In this document: positions 1 to 10,846 of the stretch, in pieces
Layout: every line of letters begins with the position of its first letter
How positions within the stretch are numbered: the stretch's first letter is position 1
Source: Adiantum capillus-veneris
Lineage: Eukaryota > Streptophyta > Polypodiopsida > Polypodiales > Pteridaceae
NCBI GenBank assembly: GCA_014529385.2
Contig: CM043945.1
Location: forward strand, 362,312-426,311
Length of the DNA: 64,000 bases
Direction: 5' to 3'
The notes under the pieces: model-generated
The model's database searches: none
Seen by the model: the letters and a program-made list of their open reading frames with translations, nothing else
What the model was told of the DNA's origin: nothing
Program-made: the position numbers and the translations under genes

Positions 1-1031
1 AAAAGCCGTTCCTTGAATCCGCTTATAGAAAATCCTTCTTGATGTCGACTTTTTGAGAAAATTGCCCTTGATCATTATCTCCCCCGGTAAATTGATTAGG
101 AATTACTTCGCTTGATGTATAGCTTTCTGCATATGAACTTCCCCTTGAAATTTTGAAATAAAAGCAACCATAAACCTTTATTATGTCTGCACACACATAG
201 CACGAGCGATTTATGTCGCCTTCTGCAACTGCTCAAAATCATGCACTCCAAAAATTCGCTTCTTTCATATATGCCATGATCAAGTATTGCTTTTGCCTTA
301 TTCTGCTTACGATGAAATTTCTCCAATAGCACAATCACCTTGTTCTGGTTCGCATTAATTGCAGTAGCAGTTTGCTTCTAGATTTTGCCTTCCTCTTCAA
401 ACTCCACAATTAGAAAGTGTGCTTTCATGATTGCTACAGCTCTCCATTATTTCTTCGAAAACCTCTTCAAGGCGGCGTTCTGAATCAGAATTGCATAAGT
501 GGCTTGCTACAAAAATCCGCCTTGTAACCTCCCAAAATTGCTCACAGCTTCCATTGAACTTCTTGACAGGCTTTAACTACTTGCATTGAATGAGAAAGTT
601 CCCTTGCTTGGTGTTGCTCAAACCAAATCATCTCTGCAGGTAATTGGCAGTCGCTCGTTGCAGCACCAACTCTGCCAGCAAGGAAATAGTGAGCCCTCAT
701 CACAAGCCGTGATCGCCAAGTGTTGAAGGCGATAGTTTGAAGAAAGGCTCTCACCCTCAACAAGAAGAACATGGAGCAGAGACGACTCTCATTGAACCAT
801 ACACACACACACACACAGATGATGAGCGAGATAGAGAGAGAGAAGGAGACAGAGAGAGAGACACGACTCGTAACTGCCTTTTGATTTCCTTAATTCCCCC
901 ACTTACATTGAACCTCCTTACATGCCTTTAAAATGGCTCAAGGTGACTTTTCAATCCTCGACTAAGTGACTCTTCACATGACATTACAATTCCGACTAAG
1001 GATGACATTAATTTTAATGACTTTTCTGCAC
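1..1031. other. Unassigned flank left of the CACTA element
   Basis: No gene is recognised here. The minus strand has a 90-codon open frame at 542-814 that resembles nothing I know, and it is followed by an in-frame stop and further broken frames. The stretch could be degenerate retroelement leader sequence. Its right edge is set by the CACTA terminus at 1032. Confidence 0.4.
800..873. repeat. AC and GA microsatellites
   Basis: An (AC)n run at about 800-817 is followed by an interrupted (GA)n tract to about 873. Simple sequence with no other signal. Confidence 0.85.
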
Positions 1032-1190
1032 CACTACACAACAGGAATATCGCTATGACCGTTGCTATGAGCATTGCTATATGCGAAGCTATAATCGTCG
1101 CTATAATAGCGACAAATGCAGTCCTTCTGTAGCGACGCTTATAGCAAATGTTGTAGAACCTTATATAGAGACACTTATAGCAACGCTCGA
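1032..1190. repeat. CACTA left TIR and subterminal repeats
   Basis: The terminus CACTACA is followed by at least seven copies, in both orientations, of a word like TCGCTATGA / ATAGCGA between 1050 and 1190. Subterminal repeats of this kind bind the element-encoded protein in well-studied CACTA elements. The same word recurs at the right end. Confidence 0.7.
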
Positions 1191-1994
1191 GAGTAAAAAA
1201 ATTTGGGTGGCAGGGCATTCAACCATCAACCATATTGAACGTTTCCAGAATAGAGTAAACCTAAATGAATCCAAGATAAGCCCAGATTCACCTTTGAAAG
1301 AAAGTGCAAGGTATAGACCCAAAGTAGTCGCCCACAAGACAATATAACCAATAACTCCATCATGCACAATATTGTTTGCAAAATAAAGATACAAAATTGA
1401 CGAAAGTAATTTCGCAAAAGTGAATTGACAAAAGTAAATCAATGCCAATTATACACACCATAGGCAAAATCACTTGATTGGTAAGCTTTGCAAATGTAAT
1501 AGTTACAACACAATTATCATTATGTGGAAAATACATTGTTTTTCAATAGTTACAAAAAGACGTATACACGTCATCTCATTATACATGCTATGACAAAATA
1601 AACGTAATGCTATCTGGCTACAACTAGACTGATGTCATCTAATCAAACATTTCATCACGTCCAAGCGGTGTATCTATCGGATTTTGCAGAAAAAACAATA
1701 AGACTTTTTGTAAGTATAAACATATAGTTATAAAACAATCTATTTTCTTAGCTTATCATTAAAATACAACAAATGTAAAAGAGTAAAGTGAAATACCAAC
1801 CATGAGGCCGCAAGAACTAAGAATGTCATCATGACGTATTATCCCTTTCTGCCTGCGTACTCGCACTCGTACGGTGTGGGGCCACGTCTTGTCATCGACC
1901 ATTGTTCAAAACATACAAAGAATACATTATGTTAGAATTTAAAAGTATAAATAGACGTAACTACCAAACCTAAAGAGCAATGAAAAAACACTTA
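1191..1994. other. CACTA internal non-coding sequence
   Basis: AT-rich, with short open frames only (the longest is about 95 codons on the minus strand, unrecognised). Minus-strand sequence at 1800-1910 may be a further degraded exon of the second CACTA ORF. Confidence 0.4.
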
Positions 1995-2988
1995 CAAAAT
2001 TAGCTTCAAATGATGTCCACCCGCTGCTCCCCAAGTAGTGCGAGCTCCCTGCCTCTACTCGCGCTTTGACTGCCTCCTTTTGTTGCTTCCACTTGTCAAG
2101 ATTCTCACGTGCTACTCGCTTTGTATTCTTCCAATCTTCTTTGGCCAGCCAATCTGGTCTATTCCACCCATGATTTATTGCCTTTTGTACTTTAGAATGC
2201 TTGTACTTGCATTATTCGCACATTCGAACCTTCATCAGGTCTTCATTGAAGCGCTCATCCCAACTTCACATGGGAAACTCATCATGCAGCATGCTGATGA
2301 CTCTATCTTTTAATTCATTTGGCACTTCACTCCAGGTGTTTAGTATGTAGTGTTGAAACACTTGAGAGTAAAGATCGCGCATGTGCGAGATCACCTTCTT
2401 ACCTTCGTCATCCAAGATGATGCCGCCAGTGATGTCGATCGAGTACGATGACAAGCCGGCTAGCCTGTGACGCATGAACCTGGGTGTCTTGGCAGAGGTC
2501 TTGAGTGGTGTCTCTAGTGGCGTCTCAATGGGGGTACGGACGTCAGGTGTCTCCACTGGAGTCTGGGCCCCGAAGCAAGGAGTGTTGATCAGGGTGACTC
2601 TTGGAGGAGTAGCTAGTGGTGTGTAGCCAGGAACGGCTAATAGCCGCGCAAAACCTGGCGTAGATGGTGATGTTGTGGCTAGTATGGAGGCATGCAAAGA
2701 AGGGGAATATAAAGAGCCTCATCGAACACAAGGCGGTGTCGAGGCATCAACAGCGGCATCCCCACCGCCACCGCCACCACTAGAGCGTCGGTGCCTAGAA
2801 GAGTGTGAAGTTTGTCTCATCGACATTGAAGCTTTGGAGCATACTGAATGCTCCGAAACATAGGGAGACACTGAAGGAATGGAATGAAGTGATGGTGCTC
2901 CAAAGCAATGACGCTCCTCATACCACCTCCTTTGTTGGGGTGACAAAGAAGAAAGAAACTCATCATCATCCATGCCTGCATTAAACAC
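1995..2988 (-). pseudogene. CACTA second ORF (plant Ptta/En/Spm-type transposase protein), broken
   Basis: Three minus-strand frames continue one another. 2988-2719 starts MFNAGMDDDEF and includes a Ser/Gly-rich linker. 2697-2266 has Pro/Thr-rich repeats (TPIETPLETPLKT) and then a conserved block ending in WSEVPNELKDRVISMLHDEF. A third frame below 2266 contains HGWNRPDWLAKEDWKN. The 'W.E.P.....I...L...F' and 'WNRP....EDW' blocks are characteristic of the plant CACTA-associated transposase family (Pfam Transposase_24). Introns or frameshifts must separate the blocks, and one in-frame TGA is visible near 2719, so this copy is treated as decayed. The N-terminal part is low complexity. It lies downstream of TNP2 on the same strand, as in autonomous CACTA elements. 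Confidence 0.65.
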
Positions 2989-3076
2989 ATGAACATTTAA
3001 TCTTAATATTGAATGGAGAAGAAAATATGGACAAGTTATAATCTATACTATAGATAATAGGGGGAGGAATTCTTGT

Positions 3077-3078
<2 letters not shown>

Positions 3079-3143
<65 letters not shown>
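3079..3143. repeat. (AG)n microsatellite
   Basis: A perfect AG dinucleotide run of about 32 units, lying just outside the gypsy A 3' LTR and inside the CACTA body. Confidence 0.95.
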
Positions 3144-3148
<5 letters not shown>

Positions 3149-3248
3149 CATAAAGGGGGAGGGATTCCTATGATGAGGAGTTAAAGTCGGCTTCAAATTA
3201 AACCTTAGCAAGTAGCGATGCACGCTTCTTGCTTCTTCGTTAGAAGAG

Positions 3249-4166
3249 TGTTGGCGGATATGCCACGATGGACGTCAGCACAGCAAGAACTCACCTAACA
3301 AGATTTGTCAGCTAAGGATGAAGCTTGACCCGCAGGTGCGTGGAAGAAAGCATAGAGTGTCAACCTACACTCGACCGACTATTGACTACTTCCTACAAAG
3401 GTCTCTACCCAATGTCTAAGTTACAGTCTTCAAAAGTACAGAGGAGGAGATTTCCTACAACGCTTCCAAGAGCCAAATACCCATCAGACATTCTTGAAAT
3501 GCTACAAAACTTGAGGGAAATCCTATTAACACCAATAGGCCGCTCTCCCTAAGGTCCGTGACCCAAAACCCTACCCAAAAATACCCGGTGCAAAATCACG
3601 TAGGATGTCTGACAGGTTTTTGCAGGTCATCGTTTCTGAAAACTAAAGTGTCTAATGTGTATCTCTACTCATTGTGAACCCATGGATATGTTGAAATGAA
3701 AAACAGACATCATATGCTCATCGAATTACCACAAATAGCTCGCAGGTCAATCTCGCAATGTAGGTGTTGGCGCATAGCTCTCTCTGGGGGCAACACGCTG
3801 CACTGCTCGGCACTCGATTCCGACCCCACCAGTGTGCGCGTAGTGTCAAGATAAACTCTCACTCTCTCTTGTACACAGAATACGCTTCTCACAGACACTT
3901 GATAAAAACCAACAAAAGGGTCCTTCCATTAAGGTCAAAATTTGGTATAAATACCTTCCAATTACAATATCTCAAGTTCCAAAGTAAAATCTTACTCAGT
4001 CTAATGGCAAAAATAATATACAAAATTGGAAACTTCTGCAAGCCCCAAGTGTTTACAAATGAAATTACAGGTTTTTTTCTTAATCAGGGAATGACTACAT
4101 AGGATTTCTTTCTTTTCGTAGTCCGCCAGTCTTTAGTTGAGTGTAGCTGCCAGTCTTCTGCTAACA
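3249..4166 (-). repeat. Gypsy A 3' LTR
   Basis: It begins TGTTGGCGGATATGCC on the plus strand and ends CTGCTAACA, giving TG...CA on either strand. It aligns over most of its length with the gypsy C LTR at 45062-46127, with roughly three quarters of bases shared by eye. A purine-rich tract abuts the inner edge. It contains a half copy of the palindrome word (CACGTAGGATGTCTGACAGG at 3597-3616), as does the C LTR. Confidence 0.85.
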
Positions 4167-4179
4167 CTCCCCCCCTCCT
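4167..4179 (-). promoter_or_regulatory. Gypsy A polypurine tract
   Basis: The minus strand reads AGGAGGGGGGAG immediately before the 3' LTR terminus TGTTAGC. This is the expected plus-strand primer site for reverse transcription, and it fixes both the LTR edge and the element's orientation. Confidence 0.8.
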
Positions 4180-6686
4180 AGTTCATGTCGTCCCCGACAT
4201 GACAGTAGAGTTGCTGCTTCAGTGGAGGCTTTTGTGCATCTTCAGAATAGACTCCTACCGTGCGTGCTAGGCCAGTAATGCAGGGATGAATATATCTGTA
4301 TCGATGGTGAAGAAGCCGGTGTAGAAGGCTTCTTCAAAGGCCTGGAGGTGGTATGAGGGTAAGAACATTATTTTTTGGTAGAGGGCATGTATCACCTCAT
4401 GGGAAGGTTGAGCAGACAGTCCATAAGCACATCTATATGTATCTTGAAAGAAAAATATGCTGTCTGTTGCCTGCCCAGGTTTAAAGACCTCAAAAACTGC
4501 TAGACGGGTTTTACATATCTTCCAGAGCATAATGCAAGAGAGGTCAGGCAAGCCAGTGAACAATTTAATGGCGCTCGTTAGGGTTTTCACCATGTATTGC
4601 TCACTCATTCTCTCGCCTGCCTTCAAGCCTGGCAGCTTTGGGTAGTTGAGCCATGTGGGGTGGCTTCTCTTCAGGAATTCATGCTCCTTCCATGTCCGCA
4701 TCCTTGGTAGAGGGCAAAAGCTGAGGTTGTCTCTGATTATTTTAGGCGCCTCTACCAGATGTACTGAATACTGAGGGTATTTAGTGAGCCATGCCTTCCT
4801 CCATCTTGGTTGGGAGTCTACAATGAGTTTAATCCCTTCTGGTCTGGTGACATCTTCATTGTACAGTGGCACTGTGGGCTCCTCTTTGATCCTTTTGTTG
4901 ATTGTAGCAGCCTCATATCTAAGAAGAGGATAGGGGAGAGAGGGTTGTAGCCATTCATGTCGAACAACATTTGCTAAAATTTTTGAATTGTCATCGACTT
5001 TAATATCCTCTGCTCCCACTGCATTGCTTCTTTTGCGGTATCCTTTATAGCTGCTTCTAGGGCTTTTTGTAGATTGTCTTCCTCTTCTTGTGTCAAATCT
5101 CGGGGCTCTTGTACTGATCCCCCAGGAATATCCTCTTGTATGGTAGTGTCCACCGGATCTGACACATTCTCTATGTCAATTCCTTCCGTTGCAGCCGGCC
5201 CTTGACTTTGTTGGCGTTCTTCACTTGTTTGGCCATGAAGTTCATCCAGCTGCTTCTGTAAATTGTCTTTTGCTATCTCAGCTTGTTCTGTCACAGACAC
5301 TAATAGGTCATTGAGTTCTGCATTGACCCTATCAGCTTTGTCTAACTTCTATTTTATCTCAGCATTCTTTGTTTGCAGCATTTGTGAATTATCTTTTAAT
5401 CTTTCTTGAAGCTTCATCAATTCTGCTTTCAATGACTTGTTCTCCTCTTCCAATCGGCTTTGTATCACCATTGATCCTTCTGCCATCATCACTCTCTGCT
5501 TCTTCTCAAGTGTCAGCACTTTTTGGAGTTCTATCATTTATTCTTCAAACGCATCTTTTTCTTGGCTCGTGCTAGTTGAAGCTGTAGCTCTTGCCCTGCT
5601 CGGCAATGCTCTCAACCTCTGAATAGTTTTCTCTTTTAGTTTGATTTGATCCTTGAGCTCAATTACCTCATCTTGGATAGCTTCATATGAGATTTCAGCC
5701 CTGTCCTTAGCTTCTTTCAAGCTCTCTACTTGCTTCGACTCTTCTGCTAACTGTAGGTGAGCTCATTCCTTTCCTTCTCAGCTTTAGAAAGAGCCTTGCT
5801 GACTTTTTGGTATTCCTCTTCAGAGTTTAGCAGCTTCTGATTGCTTTCCCGGCTTTCATTTTCTAGCTCTTGACATTTCTGTAGTGCTGCTTCTAATTGA
5901 GCTTGTACCTGTGCTTGGCCATGTCGCTGCTCCTGGTTTTGCCTCTGGAGTGTTTCCACTTTTGTTTTCACATTTTCTTCACTCAACCTCAGCTCTTCGT
6001 ACTCTATTTCTTTGGCCATCGATCTGGCTCTCAATCCTTGCAGTCTTTGTATAACTTCTTCCCAGTATTCCTCTTGTGGTTGCAAATCTATGGTGTCTGT
6101 TGCATTCTCCTTCAACTCCACCAAAAGAGGGCTCAATGCGGATTTTTATGGTTTAGGTGTTGATAATTGAAATGTTGTCTGAGCTGCCTCCTCTCGGGTG
6201 TATCCAACAGCTAGCAAATCCAGGAATATTCCATAACTCATTGCCTCAGGATCTTGCTTCTCATCTTTTGGTTCAATTTTTGCCTTCTGCTCTTTCTCTT
6301 TGTTCTCCTCTTCCTTGGAGCCTTGTTGCCCATCAGATTTGTTCAACTCCTCAGTTTGTCGGGGTTGATGAGGACTAGGAGGAGGTGGTGATGGTGGAGG
6401 ACTTGACTCTCGGCTTGATGGTTTCTTTTTGAAATCCCGGTCAGCTTTTGTTTTCCTCTCTCTTTCTTCCCCTTCCTGCTCTTCTAGCAACTTCCACCTC
6501 ACATCATCAACCTCTTCGTCAGTAAATGGTATGACTGGAATGTTCTCAGTTGCCGCATCTAGGATGTCAAAATTATTTATGTAGTCTTCAAAGTGATCCC
6601 TATTTGCCTTTTGAGAAGATCCAGACATTTCCTCAAGTGAGGGCTTCCATAATTCATTTAGATCTCCTTTTAGCATTTGTTGGGCT

Positions 6687-6831
6687 TGTTGGAGCTATAT
6701 ATGGCTCACTCTACTCAACTTGGTCTCACCTATATATTTGTATCTTGTCCTCAATATGAATCAGTCTTTGGGAGCGTATATGGTGTGTCTCTTGTCTTGT
6801 CTCTCTCTCTCTTTCTCTCTACATCTCAACA
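6687..6831 (+). repeat. Copia derivative 5' LTR
   Basis: A 145-bp direct repeat with TG...CA ends and a 3' half made mostly of (CT)n. It differs from the 3' LTR at only a few positions, mainly in the CT tract. Confidence 0.95.
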
Positions 6832-6845
6832 TGGTATCAGAGCGG
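6832..6845 (+). promoter_or_regulatory. Primer binding site, tRNA-iMet
   Basis: TGGTATCAGAGC directly follows the 5' LTR. This 12-mer is the standard copia primer site matching the 3' end of plant initiator methionine tRNA. Confidence 0.95.
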
Positions 6846-7352
6846 TAACGATCACGCGCCGATTCAATTCATGGTGACAACAGTATGTGTATGCGATTCG
6901 CATGTAAGATTCAAAATTGTTACAAATTTTATTTTTGAGCATTGATTCTTGTTAACTGTGGTTGTTTTGTGTTAAGAAGAATATGATTAGTGTTTTTTGT
7001 GGCGTTTATTTCTAATCAATCTAATCGTTGATTACGTTTTCTTGTTAATGACACCCTGAACTTCATCTCAATTCTTCTTGCTGTTCTGCTCAAAATTTGG
7101 AGAAACAAGAAAAGCGCAATGGCACTTTTCATCCAAAACTTGTTCGTCTCCTCGAGCTCTTCGATTTGAGTTCTAGGTTTGCGTCAATCAGAGTTCGCAG
7201 CAGAAAGTTATGCTGTTTTTACTACATACAATTGAGCTTGACGCAGCTTTCTTCTTCCTACTTCTTCGTGAAGCGTCCAAAAGTAAGACAAAAGACAAAA
7301 GTGGGTGTATAAGACAAAAGTAAAAGCAGATGGATAAGACAAAAGTAAGTGG

Positions 7353-8405
7353 GTGTATAAGACAAAAGTAAAAGCAGATGGATCTTTTGACAAGTTCAAG
7401 GCGTGTTTAGTTGCAAAAGGTTACTCCCAAGTAGCTGGTGTTGATTATCAAGAGACTTTTTCACCAGTTGTTTGCATTACAAGTCTTCGAGTTTTATTGG
7501 CATTTGCTGTTCAATTTGATTTAGAAGCTCATCAAATGGATGTGCGAACTGCTTTTCGTAATGGTGACTTGGAAGAGGAAATTTATATGGAACAACCAGA
7601 AGGGTTTGTTATTCCAGGTAAAGAAGACCTTGTTGCTCAACTCCATAAGGCACTATATGGTCTCAAACAAGCTTCGCGAGCCTGGTATACAAAATTTGAT
7701 CTTTTTCTCACCTCTAAAGGATTCATCTCTTGCTCGTCAGACCCCAACTTATACATAAAACGCCAAGGTAGCAGTTTTGTGATTCTTGCTCTTTATGTAG
7801 ATGATACCATCCTTGTTTCCAATGATTTGGGATTTCTTCAGCAAGTGAAAAAGTTATTGTCTTCTGCATTCGATATGGTGGATCTTGGAGAGATTCACTC
7901 TTGTCTTGGCATTCAAATCCAACGAAACCGTACAAAAGATGCAGACTGGGCAAGCTCACATTTATCTATGCGATCTACTAGTGGAAATTGCTTCTTTATA
8001 AATGGTTGTCTTGTTTCTTGGACCAGCAAGAAACAACGTTGTGTTGCAGTTTCTACGACTGAGTCAGAATATGTTGCGGCATCACTTGCAGCTCGTGAGT
8101 TGATTTGGCTTCGAAAAATGCTGGTTGCTATTGGTCACTCTCCTCTTTCTAGTACACCCTTGCGATGTGACAACCAAAGTGCTATTAGCCTTGCAAAAGA
8201 CTATGTTCAACATAATAAGTCAAAGCACATTGTTGTCCATTATCATTATGTCAGGTATGAAGTACGCAAAGGAACCATTATGGTTGAACACTGTCCAAGT
8301 GACCAGATGATTGTAGACATTTTGACCAAAGGCCTCAATGAGTCACGTTTCATCCTCTTGCGCTCGGAGCTTGGAGTTGCTTCGGCCTCACTCTTTCTAG
8401 ATTAG
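7353..8405 (+). CDS. Copia reverse transcriptase-RNase H fragment (internally deleted)
   Basis: The 350-codon frame opens at the reverse-transcriptase N-terminal motif (YKTKVKADGS, LVAKGYSQ). It keeps 'DYQETFSPVV', 'HQMDVRTAF' (first catalytic Asp; canonical N before AF is changed to R one residue later), 'LYGLKQASRAWY' and the catalytic 'YVDD'. It then jumps from 'SCLGIQIQRN' directly to the RNase H start 'DADWA', so roughly 80-90 residues of the connection are missing. RNase H motifs 'SWTSKKQ', 'VAVSTTESEY' and 'LRCDNQSA' follow. The start lies in a short direct duplication (25-bp units around 7305-7381). This is the longest uninterrupted coding frame in the first 20 kb, which fits a young insertion. 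Since gag, protease and integrase are missing, it is a defective polyprotein fragment. Confidence 0.85.
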   Translation: MYKTKVKADGSFDKFKACLVAKGYSQVAGVDYQETFSPVVCITSLRVLLAFAVQFDLEAHQMDVRTAFRNGDLEEEIYMEQPEGFVIPGKEDLVAQLHKALYGLKQASRAWYTKFDLFLTSKGFISCSSDPNLYIKRQGSSFVILALYVDDTILVSNDLGFLQQVKKLLSSAFDMVDLGEIHSCLGIQIQRNRTKDADWASSHLSMRSTSGNCFFINGCLVSWTSKKQRCVAVSTTESEYVAASLAARELIWLRKMLVAIGHSPLSSTPLRCDNQSAISLAKDYVQHNKSKHIVVHYHYVRYEVRKGTIMVEHCPSDQMIVDILTKGLNESRFILLRSELGVASASLFLD

Positions 8406-8582
8406 CTTCTTTGCTATTGTAATAGCTTTGTACATAGGACATTGTAATCTTTTAGGTACCATGCACTATGCACACTCCACATTTGCACCTTGTGATATCT
8501 AAGTCACTTGAATATTTGTACATAGATGTACAATTCACTTTCACATCATCACTGCTGGTTCATATTTCACATTGTATAGGGG

Positions 8583-8652
8583 CTTGGGTTTTTCCCTTGA
8601 ACTCCCCAAGGGTTCTTTCATCCAAAGCTAGAGACCTTTGTTTGAGTGGGGG
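8583..8652 (+). promoter_or_regulatory. Conserved 3' block and polypurine tract of the copia derivative
   Basis: The 70 bp before the 3' LTR end in GAGTGGGGG and closely match 23565-23634 at the same place in the small retrotransposon at 20929-23774. Both contain a stem of the form TCCCTTGA...CCAAGGG. The shared block shows the two elements belong to one copia lineage. Confidence 0.75.
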
Positions 8653-8795
8653 TGTTGGAGCTATATATGGCTCACTCTACTCAACTTGGTCTCACCTATA
8701 TATTTGTATCTTGTCCTCAATATGAATCAGTCTTTGGGAGAGTATATGGTGTGTCTCTTGTCTCGTCTCTCTCTCTTTCTCTCTAAATCTCAACA
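8653..8795 (+). repeat. Copia derivative 3' LTR
   Basis: A 143-bp copy of the 5' LTR, ending CTCAACA before the target duplication GGGCT. Confidence 0.95.
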
Positions 8796-9948
8796 GGGCT
8801 TTGAAACTTTCCATCAACCTTTCTAGCCAAGCAGCCTTCTGGGATTTGGTCTCTTTTGCTGGCATTTGTACAATAGCTTTCTTCCCTTTCTTTGGTTGAG
8901 CAGGCTCTTCTTCCACTGTCTCTAGCTTTCTCTTTAGTCTGGTGGTTACCTTGGGAGCTGTAGGTTGTTCCTCTTCCTTGTCCTATGTCAGATTTAACCA
9001 GTCATTGTGTGATGGAGGAAGAGGACACTGGCCCTTATCATGTAAAGATTCATATATCACCTTTGTAAGCATCTCCCCTGGTACAATGTATGTAGGATTC
9101 GGGGTTCCCATTCTCACAATGTTGTATTGTAGGTACGCCGCATAATCTATCTCTCCTGTCCTGCTTGTCTTCATTGCCCATGTAAAGATCGTTCCAATTG
9201 CTGCCGGTGGTGCAGTGTACTTTTGAGGCCTCTTTGTGCACATATGGATATATTGGTTGTACAGTTGGCACATGGTTGCCACCATTGGATCAGCAATATC
9301 CTCGAAGGTGTAGTTCTTCTTGATTTATTTGTATACCTTTACCTCTTCTCGGCTCTTGTTGACACTGTCACCTTTATTAGAGAGGTTCAATGCATTTGCA
9401 ACCACTTATGGCGTGATTACAATCACTTTGGCTATGCCGTTTTCTTTGATTGTGGTGATGAATTCCTAGACTCTCTGGACATCAATTCTTGCTGTGGCAA
9501 CGCCTCAAAATAATTGTGTAAGTCTAGCTTTTCCAAGAGAGACAGTATTTTTGGTTTTCTTGTGAACTCATTGAGTTCCTACGGTATCATTGGCAGCTCT
9601 ATGGCATTGCCTTCTGGGTCCTTGAACGGGCCTTGGCATATCTTGAGGTTGTTTGATTCCAGTAGGTTGCTTTGTAACCAAGTGGTAATGGGCTTTATGG
9701 TTCTTGTTGGTATTACAAATGGCTCCACTTCATCTAGGTAATCTTTGTTGGTCATTCTTTTCTTCTTTGCTGGTGACTTAGCGGCTGCCATGGATCCTGT
9801 TGCACTCAGTAGTCCAAAGTCAGCATTCTTTACAGATTAGCTGATAAATTGATTTTTAACTATCCAATTGACTTTAAAATTGAAACATGAGGGACTAAGG
9901 GTGGCCTGCAAATGAAAACAGTAAGAATTGTGCTTCAAATTAAGCTTG

Positions 9949-10846
9949 AAGACATGCGTAGGATGTCTTTATCCTCAGAATGACTTGAAACTTGTCATGA
10001 TGATAGCCTATGACCTGTACATCACAGCTATGTGCTTTGGATTTTGATTTGGACACCAAAACGTGAAATTTTGGACTATTTTAGGCTTTTGGTTCACAAA
10101 TGAGTAGGATGTCCTGTAATGATAAGCAAATGTTGTCCAAATGCCTTGAAAATTGATATGTAGGATTCTTGTAGCATGATGGTTCCATTTATGATGTCAA
10201 ACTTTGCTTGGTAGGTCAATAGACATACTACGCGTAGGATGTCTTTTTGCTCAGAATTGCATGAAATTTGTCAGTATGATAGGGCATAGCCTGTAGATCA
10301 TCACCATGGTCTTAGATTTGAATTTGGATAAGTTTTGAGGGTAGGAAGACCATTTCTGGTGTTTGGGACTCTGAAATGTACATCTATGGAGCTATGAGGC
10401 CAAAAAGTGTTTTGTTTGGCTGGACACTTGGTGGGTGGGCTTGTATGTATGTGATAAACATGTATGACGGCCAAAAAATCCATCTGAATTGCATTTCAAG
10501 TTTAGAGACATACTACGCGTAGTATGTCTTTTTTCATGATTTTGTAGGTATGACCTCACAGTTAGCTTTGACATGATGTGAAGAGTGTATGGTTCAAGTT
10601 TCACTTGATTTGGATCATTTTTGATAGGTCTATGACCAATTCTTGCCTCTATGCTCTAACTTTGTGTTATTTGATGCATAAGAGATCAACTTTGTGTTAT
10701 TTGATGCATAAGAGATCAACTTTTGTCCAAATGGGGTGAAACTTGAGGGATAAGCTGTAAATGACATGTAGAAGCTATGTGTATGGTTAAATGATGAGTT
10801 GGGTGCCCAAACATGGCCTTGAGACATCCTATGCGTAGGATGTCTC
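9949..10846. repeat. Gypsy A palindrome cluster
   Basis: Copies at 9949-9968 (centre deleted), 10221-10244, 10506-10529 (perfect 24-bp palindrome with arms AGACATACTAC / GTAGTATGTCT) and 10821-10846, plus a half copy near 10096. Most are followed by a T-run and TTGCTCAGAAT or similar. The cluster lies upstream of the accessory ORF start at 9791. The same family occurs in gypsy B and gypsy C. Confidence 0.85.
10658..10717. repeat. 30-bp tandem duplication
   Basis: Two adjacent copies of a 30-bp unit beginning AACTTTGTGTTATTTGATGC, within the palindrome-bearing non-coding part of gypsy A. Confidence 0.9.

Larger units (their letters stand above)
6687..8795 (+). mobile_element. 2.1-kb Ty1/copia derivative with intact ends
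   Basis: The LTRs are 145 bp (6687-6831) and 143 bp (8653-8795), almost identical, each TGTTGGAGC...CTCAACA. A 5-bp target duplication GGGCT flanks them (6682-6686 and 8796-8800). The primer site is TGGTATCAGAGC, complementary to initiator tRNA-Met, and a purine tract GAGTGGGGG precedes the 3' LTR. Only the end of reverse transcriptase-RNase H is retained; gag, protease and integrase are absent, so the element would need proteins in trans. It sits inside the accessory ORF of gypsy A and is therefore younger than gypsy A. Confidence 0.95.
4267..9791 (-). pseudogene. Gypsy A accessory ORF 3' of pol (coiled coil), split by a copia insertion
   Basis: A long minus-strand reading frame, about 1,130 codons once the copia element is discounted, lies between the pol remnants and the 3' LTR, the position of env-like ORFs in some plant gypsy elements. 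The N-terminal part (9791-8800) starts MAAAKSPAKKKR and has a globular segment around 9285-8983 faintly like the 'putative plant transposon protein' (Transposase_32) family. The middle part (6676-5022) has an acidic/proline-rich linker, then several hundred residues of heptad-like E/K/Q/L coiled coil. The C-terminal part (5019-4267) is a 250-residue globular domain with many Trp/Pro residues, which I do not recognise. Breaks: copia at 6687-8795, in-frame stops near 6149, 5538, 5349 and 9581, and shifts near 9470, 5745 and 5000. No signal peptide or clear membrane segment was seen. Role unknown. Confidence 0.6.

Noticed and set aside
6832-6845. tRNA-like sequence TGGTATCAGAGC as part of a tRNA gene
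   Set aside because: It directly follows an LTR and is a primer binding site; no cloverleaf surrounds it. The same applies at 21069.
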